The position numbers were made by a program, and so were the translations under genes. This document shows, piece by piece, positions 18,959-25,090 of a stretch of 27,942 bases of DNA. Below the pieces are notes generated by a model that was given only the letters and a program-made list of their open reading frames with translations, ran no database searches and was not told where the DNA came from. The stretch is from a virus: the IMG/VR virus record IMGVR_UViG_3300046330_000071, positions 1 to 27,942 of that record, one strand, 5' to 3'. Position 1 is the first letter of the stretch. The number at the start of each line of letters is the position of its first letter.

Positions 18959-19656
18959 TGACAAACAATATTACATTTAGAACCGATGTCACTGTAGACC
19001 TCGTACAGGCGATGGCAAGCGATGATGCAGTAGTTATGGCAGCTCGTGTTTCAAGCGGCTCAGAGAACGATTCTGACCGCAATGCGGGCCTAATTAACTA
19101 CCTGATGCGAGACCGACATGGCTCGCCGTTCGAGCACAACGCATTTACATTCAGAATCGAAGCACCCATCTTTGTGTTCCGCGAGTTCATGCGTCACCGT
19201 ATCGCTTCGTACAACGAGGAGTCGGGCCGCTACAAGCAGCTGGACCCGGTGTTCTACGTTCCGGCGCAGGAACGCAACCTTGTGCAGATTGGTAAGGTCG
19301 GCGCTTATGAGTTCGTACCTGGTGATGCAAGCCAGACGGTTCGCGCACAGAGGGCAATGATGGCCAATGCCGAGGATGCGTACGGCAAGTACCTAATGAT
19401 GATGGATAATGGAATCGCCCGCGAGGTTGCTCGCATGGTTCTCCCTGTGAATATCTACTCAAGTATGTATGTTACAATGAATGCCCGCAGCTTGATGAAC
19501 TTCCTGAGTCTTCGCACAAAAGACGAGACAAGCGCATATCCTTCATTCCCTCAGCGAGAGATTGAAATGGTTGCGGAAAAGATGGAAGAGTTCTTTGCCA
19601 AGAAGATGCCATTGACCTATGAATCATTTAAGAAGAACGGTAGAGTAGCACCATGA
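18958..19656 (+). CDS. thyX: Flavin-dependent thymidylate synthase ThyX
   Basis: ATG 18958, coupled to the previous gene by TAATG. 232 residues, the usual length. The ThyX signature RHRIASYNEESGRY spans 79-92 (family RHRxxSxNExSxRY). An SLRT segment near residue 180 and the flanking helices also fit the fold. The enzyme makes dTMP from dUMP using methylene-tetrahydrofolate, FAD and NADPH, supplying thymidine for phage DNA. Phages of actinobacteria often carry thyX. It is followed by a glutaredoxin-like NrdH with a four-base overlap. Confidence 0.96.
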   Translation: MTNNITFRTDVTVDLVQAMASDDAVVMAARVSSGSENDSDRNAGLINYLMRDRHGSPFEHNAFTFRIEAPIFVFREFMRHRIASYNEESGRYKQLDPVFYVPAQERNLVQIGKVGAYEFVPGDASQTVRAQRAMMANAEDAYGKYLMMMDNGIAREVARMVLPVNIYSSMYVTMNARSLMNFLSLRTKDETSAYPSFPQREIEMVAEKMEEFFAKKMPLTYESFKKNGRVAP

Positions 19657-19886
19657 CACAGCCCAAAGTAACGGTATACACAAAACCAGCATGCGTTCAA
19701 TGCGACCAGACAAAGAAGTATCTGGACAAGCACAGTATCGTTTATGAAACAATCGATGTAAGCCTTGATGCTGAGGCGCTCGAATTCATTACATCGCTTG
19801 GCTACATGGCTGCACCGGTAGTAACGTTTGGCGATAATAGCTGGTCAGGTTTCCGGCTTGATAAACTAGCGTCAATTCACAATTAA
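19653..19886 (+). CDS. nrdH: NrdH-like glutaredoxin
   Basis: ATG 19653, overlapping thyX by four bases. 77 residues with the thioredoxin-fold redox site CVQC at 14-17, the cis-Pro region GYMAAPVV (about 50-57) and a C-terminal SGFRLDKL segment, as in NrdH. It would pass electrons to a class Ib ribonucleotide reductase, probably the host enzyme since none is in the window. It is the last gene of the plus-strand operon and lies ten bases before the terminator stem. Confidence 0.93.
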   Translation: MTQPKVTVYTKPACVQCDQTKKYLDKHSIVYETIDVSLDAEALEFITSLGYMAAPVVTFGDNSWSGFRLDKLASIHN

Positions 19887-19896
19887 ATAGATAAAG

Positions 19897-19932
19897 CAAA
19901 ACCCCCGAGTCACCTCTAGCTCGGGGGTTTTG
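19897..19932. terminator. Strong bidirectional intrinsic terminator
   Basis: CAAAACCCCCGAG (19897-19909) and CTCGGGGGTTTTG (19920-19932) form a perfect 13-bp stem with a 10-base loop. Runs of A on one side and T on the other let it act on both strands. It lies between the convergent nrdH gene and the minus-strand lysis genes. Confidence 0.93.
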
Positions 19933-19960
19933 TCTTGTGTTTTACCTTGTCGGGATAAAC

Positions 19961-20209
19961 CTACGGCATTAGCATTATTGCAACGCCAAGCGCCGAAATA
20001 ACTACAGAGAAAGCGGCAATAATGATAGCAATCTTGTTGCTCTTGTCATCACGCTGCGTCTTGAGCTGGTGAACATCTAGTTCAATCTCATTGATACGAA
20101 GGTCTTGAGCGTCAAATTTCTTTTCCATACGGTCTTGCGATTCACGCATGTTGCGAACGCTCTCCTCAATTCTTCCGAGAGTTACATAGAGTTCCGGTGA
20201 TTCTGACAT
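19961..20209 (-). CDS. Holin-like/XhlA-like protein with coiled coil and one C-terminal membrane segment
   Basis: 82 residues on the minus strand. Residues about 1-57 are charged and helical (a coiled coil with IEESVRNMRESQDRMEKKF), and 59-80 are one hydrophobic membrane segment (IAIIIAAFSVVISALGVAIM). This layout is like XhlA or other lysis accessory proteins. It is the last gene of the minus-strand operon, next to the second holin-like protein and the endolysin. Confidence 0.78.
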   Translation of the reverse strand: MSESPELYVTLGRIEESVRNMRESQDRMEKKFDAQDLRINEIELDVHQLKTQRDDKSNKIAIIIAAFSVVISALGVAIMLMP

Positions 20210-20464
20210 TTACTTCTGCTTGTCGGCTTCGTCTTGCAACTTAGCGAATGAAGAGTTCAATTCTTCAACCGATACTGCGCCATCGTTTAGGTAAGCGCGA
20301 GAGATTTCCTCCGCGATTTCCATTACGCCAGTGAAGGCAGCCATGATAGCGGACTGCCAGAATGCTAGGCCAATAGCCGAGCCACCAACAAACGCGCCAC
20401 TAATCTTTAGGATTATGTACGCAATAGTACGACCTGACAGGTCTTTTACGACACTTCTGTCCAT
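20210..20464 (-). CDS. Holin-like membrane protein (84 aa; possible dual start)
   Basis: The minus-strand ATG at 20464 has GGAG five bases upstream and is preferred. An in-frame ATG at 20488 adds eight residues (MGANIGEK) and has no ribosome binding site, but a TATAAC lies about seven bases ahead of it. Two hydrophobic segments (about residues 13-35 and 37-50) are followed by an acidic, soluble C-terminus. This suits a small holin; two starts eight residues apart recall the lambda holin/antiholin arrangement, although the spacing differs. It lies between the XhlA-like gene and the endolysin. Confidence 0.72.
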   Translation of the reverse strand: MDRSVVKDLSGRTIAYIILKISGAFVGGSAIGLAFWQSAIMAAFTGVMEIAEEISRAYLNDGAVSVEELNSSFAKLQDEADKQK

Positions 20465-20516
20465 TTTTTCTCCAATGTTAGCGCCCATTGGTTAAGTTAT
20501 ATCTATTGTATCTGTA

Positions 20517-21128
20517 TTAGACGGCCTTAGCGGCTGCCTTTTTAGCCTGGTATTCGGCCGCAACCGCTTCTGCCTGAGCCTCATTGTGCTCTGGGGCTGG
20601 TGCAATAAGCGCCTCTTCTGGAGTGGCAATAGGAGCAGACGCAATGGCCTTCTCCTTGGCAATCAATGCCTTGAAGAATGCAATCGGCTCAATGTAGTTC
20701 TTGCCAGCAGCGTCCCAGATGTGAGACTTGCCGAGGCGAAGTTCCCAGTGAAGGTGCTTACCGGTTGACATGCCGGTGGTGCCCATCTTGCCAAGAGGCA
20801 TACCAGCAGTTACCTTCTGGCCCTTCTTGACCTTGATGGTGCCATCCTGCATATGAGCGTAAAGAGTGGTGTAGAACTTGCCGTCAATCTTGTGAAGAAT
20901 AATTACGAAGTTACCAAAGCCACCGCCTGCAGCGGTAGACTTGCGAGCTTCAATAACCTTGCCGTCGTAAGGTGCTTCAATCCAGCATGGTTCGTGGTGC
21001 GACCAGATGTCGGTTCCGTTGTGGTGCTTCTTGGTCTTCTGCACAGGGTGGATACGCCAGCCCATTAGCGAAGTAATCTTAAAGTCTTTGCCTAGTTTTC
21101 CATCAATTGGAAATTGCGCCTTAGCCAT
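20517..21128 (-). CDS. Endolysin, M23 (LytM) peptidase
   Basis: ATG at 21128 on the minus strand with AAGGAT upstream; 203 residues. The zinc site of M23 endopeptidases is visible: H36 and D40 (HHNGTDI), and HLHWEL (125-130) with H125/H127; AHMQDG near 91 is also conserved. It would cut peptidoglycan cross-bridges. The C-terminal third (about 160-203) is Ala-, Pro- and Glu-rich and low in complexity, with no recognisable wall-binding domain. There is no signal peptide, so it should depend on the neighbouring holin. Confidence 0.92.
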   Translation of the reverse strand: MAKAQFPIDGKLGKDFKITSLMGWRIHPVQKTKKHHNGTDIWSHHEPCWIEAPYDGKVIEARKSTAAGGGFGNFVIILHKIDGKFYTTLYAHMQDGTIKVKKGQKVTAGMPLGKMGTTGMSTGKHLHWELRLGKSHIWDAAGKNYIEPIAFFKALIAKEKAIASAPIATPEEALIAPAPEHNEAQAEAVAAEYQAKKAAAKAV

Positions 21129-21137
21129 TATTTATCC

Positions 21138-21509
21138 TTAGATTGCAGAGTAGGTGCTTGCCATCCAGACAAGCTTTAGGTTTGTTTCAGCAGTACTGCC
21201 AGCCAAGCGGTGAACGCGGGCCGTAAATGCGGTAGTAGTAGGTGCGCCGAGAATAGTTGCAGAATATGGGCTTGCTGTAGAGCTGCCTTGCACCGTGGCC
21301 ACAACGAATGGTGCAGCAGATAGCGTGTCATTAAACGGCACAGCGATGTCCACATACCCGCCAGTTGCCGCTGGTCCGGTAAACGACTCAGCGCCACCAA
21401 TTACACCAACGTTGTCGGCAGTGTTTGCTAGGTTTGCAAAGTGAGTTTCAAGTGGTGCGATGTTATCGCTTGAGGTTGGGTAAGTTACGCCCTTATTAGT
21501 AATAGCCAT
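21138..21509 (-). CDS. Small tail/receptor-binding protein with H-type-lectin-like domain
   Basis: 123 residues on the minus strand. The N-terminus is short (MAITNKGVTYPTSSDNIAP) and typical of phage fibre proteins; the rest is a beta-rich domain with FNDTLSAAPFVVATVQGS and TTTAFTARVHRLAG, like the H-type-lectin folds found in fibre tips. It may help bind the host surface. A TATAAT lies six bases before the ATG on the minus strand and no ribosome binding site is seen. It lies between the S74 fibre and the endolysin. Confidence 0.75.
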   Translation of the reverse strand: MAITNKGVTYPTSSDNIAPLETHFANLANTADNVGVIGGAESFTGPAATGGYVDIAVPFNDTLSAAPFVVATVQGSSTASPYSATILGAPTTTAFTARVHRLAGSTAETNLKLVWMASTYSAI

Positions 21510-21515
21510 ATACTT

Positions 21516-21521
21516 ATTATA
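21516..21521 (-). promoter_or_regulatory. -10 promoter (TATAAT) before a tail gene, leaderless arrangement
   Basis: On the minus strand TATAAT at 21521-21516 is followed by AAGTAT and the ATG at 21509, so N6 spacing, as before the two HNH genes. It overlaps the stop codon of the upstream fibre gene (GTA TAA T), so the match may be partly due to that stop. No -35 is apparent. Confidence 0.4.
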
Positions 21522-22638
21522 CCTTGCTTTCCAGCGCTTCGATGCGAGCCGTCAGCGACTTGATAATGCCGTCTTGGTGCTTGACTGCCGATACCAGCGC
21601 TGCGGTCAACTCGGCGTAGCGAACGCCATCTGGGCGTTTTGTACCATCAGGCATTGGCTGGTATGACACAAAAGCATCTAGCGCCGTGCCCGCAATTTCT
21701 TCCGCAATAAAACCAGGGTAGAAAATTGCATTTTCATTTAGCTCCGCTTCTTCCTTTAGTCGGAATAACTTAGGCTGAAGCGCAATAACAGCATCGTAGT
21801 CAAACTCTGCATTGCTTATGTCTTGCTTGTATCGAGCGGATGATGAGGTGCGAATAAACGTACCAGTATCGTTGACGGATGCAGTTGTTGTTCCACCGCC
21901 AATATAGGCTGTTCTTTGAAGGCCACCAGCAGTTGAAATTGTTCCAGTAGATGAAATACCGCCATTATTTGTAATGCCAGTTGTATTTATTCCTGAAGTA
22001 AACTCAACCAAGTTTGCAAATAAAGCATTTCCAAGGACAGTAGTTCTAGTGTTTGAAACTGTAATGTCATTTGCGCCGCTTGAGATAGACGCACCAGTTC
22101 CATCTATGTCAATAGAGCCGTTAATCCCGGCGAGGAAAAAGCTGCTACCGCTTCCGTACAAAGTTGCCACAGTGCCGCTACCGCCATCGACGGTAAGCGA
22201 GGTGCCAGAAACTTCAACACGAGCACCAGATGCCGCACTCTTAATGGTGTTACCAATTATGTTGATACCGGTAATCGTGCCACCTTGGATGTTGCTTGCG
22301 TTTACAATGGTGCTACTGCCTGGAGTGCCGAGGCTAGTAATAGCGTTGATAGCATTATTCGCAGTGGTTGCTGCGCTGTTTGCTGTAGCAGCAGCGGCTG
22401 CGGCATCATCTGCTGCATCTTGGGCCTGCTGAGTTGCGATTACAATAGCAGCATCGGCAACAATCAAATCATTTACAGTCTTGTCAATGCGCTTGTAGTT
22501 GTTCTCAAGCTGGACATCGCGGGCTGTGTTGTTGATGCCGTTGGCCTTGATGTTTGATTCTACTGTTTCGATACGCTTCTGCACGTCACGGGCCCACGGC
22601 TGTGCCGTAGACGGAAGGTTGCTATTTGGAAATACCAT
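21517..22638 (-). CDS. Tail fibre with C-terminal S74 intramolecular chaperone domain
   Basis: 373 residues on the minus strand. An N-terminal coiled-coil region (about 18-100) leads to an Ala-rich helix, then beta-rich repeats with many Ser, Thr and Gly (100-260), and a C-terminal Peptidase_S74 domain from about residue 265: SSSARYKQDISN at the usual self-cleavage junction, FYPGFIAEEIAGTAL and VRYAELTAALVSAVKHQ. The chaperone would help fold the trimeric fibre and cut itself off at the Ser. It overlaps the next gene start by one base. Confidence 0.9.
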   Translation of the reverse strand: MVFPNSNLPSTAQPWARDVQKRIETVESNIKANGINNTARDVQLENNYKRIDKTVNDLIVADAAIVIATQQAQDAADDAAAAAATANSAATTANNAINAITSLGTPGSSTIVNASNIQGGTITGINIIGNTIKSAASGARVEVSGTSLTVDGGSGTVATLYGSGSSFFLAGINGSIDIDGTGASISSGANDITVSNTRTTVLGNALFANLVEFTSGINTTGITNNGGISSTGTISTAGGLQRTAYIGGGTTTASVNDTGTFIRTSSSARYKQDISNAEFDYDAVIALQPKLFRLKEEAELNENAIFYPGFIAEEIAGTALDAFVSYQPMPDGTKRPDGVRYAELTAALVSAVKHQDGIIKSLTARIEALESKV

Positions 22639-24221
22639 TACACGCTCTTCATAAGTGGGATAATTGTAAACTCGTTAAACTTAAGTGTATCACTAAAGTA
22701 TACATCAGGGTCTAGCGCGGTTGATTTAAAGTTCGCAAAGGTCTTACCCAACCAAACTGAGTTGAAGTCAGAGATGCTCGCTGATGCGTTCGCTGTAATT
22801 GAAGTGCCTTCGGCAGAGTACTGAGCGGCCGTGATTCTGAAGCGGTTGCTGTCAACGGTTCTCATGGTTCCAGGTGTCGAACCAAACGGCAACTGCTTTA
22901 CAACGGTCTCTGATAGTTGTACAGATGGACCACAAACCTTCTGGGCTGCAGCAACTCCGCGAATCGCTAGGTCGCTCCTCTTAGTGATAAATGGATTATC
23001 GATTGCCGATACCTCTGACTTGGATGTCAGTGAAGACGATGCACCGGTCTTGAATGTAACATTTTTCTTGTCGAAGAATACGCCAGTACCGGTAATGTAA
23101 AACGCTGGATATTCCGAGCCATCCGCCTCTTCAATACCAATCTTATAAGGCGCTAGGCCTTGGCCGCCAGCAGCCTTCTCGATGGACGAAACTGGAGGAG
23201 CTGTAACGGTAACTTCAATCTCTGTGGGATTTTCAGTAAGCTTGACCTCTACCTTTCCACCAAGAGAGTTCCACTGGGTTGGGCTGATAGGCAAGTTGTC
23301 CGTGCCAACGACTACGTACTGGCCAGTAATGCCAGTGTATGGGTATGGTGTAATGGTGCTAACGCAGACTGGCTGATTTACAGAATCAAGCGATGCATTT
23401 ACGCTGAATCGCTTAGTGATTGTGTCTCCAGCCTCTACCTGCATTGAGTCGGCAATCGAAACATTCTTAGGGTTGTAGCCCATGACTTCAACTGTATCTG
23501 AGATATCTCGCACAATGCCATTAGTCTTGTAGCTCGTGTTGTAGTTCGAGATTGTGACTTCTTCTGCCGCTTCGTAAGCATTTACATTTAGTGAGGCTGT
23601 TTCAATCTCTTGGTCGTAGGTGGCATCTGACTGCTTTGCCTTGCGGAAAACAAGTTCGTCAACATCTACATACATCTCTAGGCCGATGTTATCGGTTTCG
23701 CTTAGGCTAACTCCGGCACAGAGCATCTTAAGGTGTTCCCAGACGTTGCCATTCCAGCCGATAAAGTTAACCGGAATTGCCTGCAGCTCAGTTGACAGCG
23801 GTCCATCGATTACCGGTGTAACACCAACAAGTTCGCAGTAATATTGAATTGCGGTCAGCAGGTTGCCGGTGTCCCCGCCGTGCATCTTAGCGGTGCGCTC
23901 CACGTTCAGGCGAGACTGCAGGGTGTCTCCGGTTACAGAAATAAATCCATCAGTGTTTGATGTTTGCTTTACCTGAAAGCGGATTGACCCACGAGCGTCA
24001 TCGGTAAGAGTCATAGTGTTGTTGATTAGCAGATTGCTATTTGGGTGAGTGTTACCAAGCTTGTCCTCTGACCTAGCGGGCGCAATAAAGTTTACTTGGC
24101 CAGTTCCGCCAGAGATTTCCGATGGGTCTAGGGAGGTAACATCTTCAGCGTATGAGTACGACTCTATGCTTTTTGTTGCTACAGCTCCGCTGCCAGTGTC
24201 GTTAGTAACTGAAGGATACAT
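22638..24221 (-). CDS. Minor tail protein, probable baseplate hub or Tal-like (527 aa)
   Basis: 527 residues on the minus strand. Strand-rich domains continue through most of the length. Segments such as NLLTAIQYYCELVGVTPVID (about 145-165) and VNFIGWNGNVWEHLKMLC (about 175-192) resemble actinophage minor tail proteins that follow the distal tail protein. It is coupled by one-base overlaps to both neighbours. It would form part of the tail tip; a hub role is inferred from order. Confidence 0.82.
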   Translation of the reverse strand: MYPSVTNDTGSGAVATKSIESYSYAEDVTSLDPSEISGGTGQVNFIAPARSEDKLGNTHPNSNLLINNTMTLTDDARGSIRFQVKQTSNTDGFISVTGDTLQSRLNVERTAKMHGGDTGNLLTAIQYYCELVGVTPVIDGPLSTELQAIPVNFIGWNGNVWEHLKMLCAGVSLSETDNIGLEMYVDVDELVFRKAKQSDATYDQEIETASLNVNAYEAAEEVTISNYNTSYKTNGIVRDISDTVEVMGYNPKNVSIADSMQVEAGDTITKRFSVNASLDSVNQPVCVSTITPYPYTGITGQYVVVGTDNLPISPTQWNSLGGKVEVKLTENPTEIEVTVTAPPVSSIEKAAGGQGLAPYKIGIEEADGSEYPAFYITGTGVFFDKKNVTFKTGASSSLTSKSEVSAIDNPFITKRSDLAIRGVAAAQKVCGPSVQLSETVVKQLPFGSTPGTMRTVDSNRFRITAAQYSAEGTSITANASASISDFNSVWLGKTFANFKSTALDPDVYFSDTLKFNEFTIIPLMKSV

Positions 24222-25090
24222 TATACCTCTACTAGGCTAGTCGACATGCCGATTCTGCCGTTGCCAATCGCAGACGAGTAGTACTCCATCTGGGGTGCAG
24301 CAGCAAATTCTAGGCCGGTAGTTCCACGGCCAGTAATAAAGTCCCCAGTTGCCACAGCAGCAGTCTCTGGAAGAATCTGTGCAATCATTCCAGTAATCTT
24401 TACACCGGTTGTTGCGCTGGTGGTGGCTACGAAAATCTTTACATGAGAATAAGTGTCGCCAAGAATCTTGGTATTGGTTCTGATTGAACCACCGGCAGTA
24501 ATCTTTGCTGGATTGATTGCAGTAGCAGCCTCGCCAGTAGAGCGTAGATATGGGACAATGCGGATGCCTGTCGAAGCGCCATCTGCTGGTCCATGCCAAC
24601 CAAAGTTTAGGGCGTAGTCCTTAGGGATGATGAGGGTAAGCTGCTCTTCAGACTCGTAGTTAGCAGCGGTGTCAAACTCAAGGTACTTGCTAGGGAAGTT
24701 CTTTGCAACGGCCTCTGGTACAAAATATTGTACCAGACTAGGGACAATCTCTGGCCACTGTGACTCGGCCAACATAGGCACAGCCCAGTGAGGTGGCAGG
24801 ATGTTGCTGTCCACGGCGTATGGGTCATTCCAGTAGAATGGGCCATCGCCATAAACGCCATCATGGAAATCTTTGATTGTGTTTAGGTTCTGCTCGATGT
24901 AAGAGTCATTCATTTCGCCAAGCCATGACATGTCAAAGCGGCGGTGAGAAGCCTTAGAGCGGCGCACGAAGGCCCGACCATTGAGAAGCTGAGATTCCTT
25001 AGACCAGTTCTTCGCATCGCCCTTCATGCCAGTGCTAGGGGCTTTAATCCAAGTCTGCTTTGTCTCGTTGCCAAAGTAAACCTTACCCAT
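24221..25090 (-). CDS. Minor tail protein, probable distal tail (Dit-like) protein (289 aa)
   Basis: 289 residues on the minus strand. The N-terminal part (GKVYFGNETKQTWIKAPSTG, then RFDMSW and FYWNDPYA) resembles Dit-type tail proteins; the rest is beta-rich with a jelly-roll look. It directly follows the tape measure gene, the usual place for Dit. Start and stop overlap the neighbouring genes by one base. Confidence 0.82.
   Translation of the reverse strand: MGKVYFGNETKQTWIKAPSTGMKGDAKNWSKESQLLNGRAFVRRSKASHRRFDMSWLGEMNDSYIEQNLNTIKDFHDGVYGDGPFYWNDPYAVDSNILPPHWAVPMLAESQWPEIVPSLVQYFVPEAVAKNFPSKYLEFDTAANYESEEQLTLIIPKDYALNFGWHGPADGASTGIRIVPYLRSTGEAATAINPAKITAGGSIRTNTKILGDTYSHVKIFVATTSATTGVKITGMIAQILPETAAVATGDFITGRGTTGLEFAAAPQMEYYSSAIGNGRIGMSTSLVEV

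Noticed and set aside
21974-22432. 152-codon plus-strand frame rich in Ala, Val and Pro
   Set aside because: It is antisense to the repetitive fibre gene; its composition is the mirror of Ala/Ser/Thr codons in that gene, and no ribosome binding site is present.
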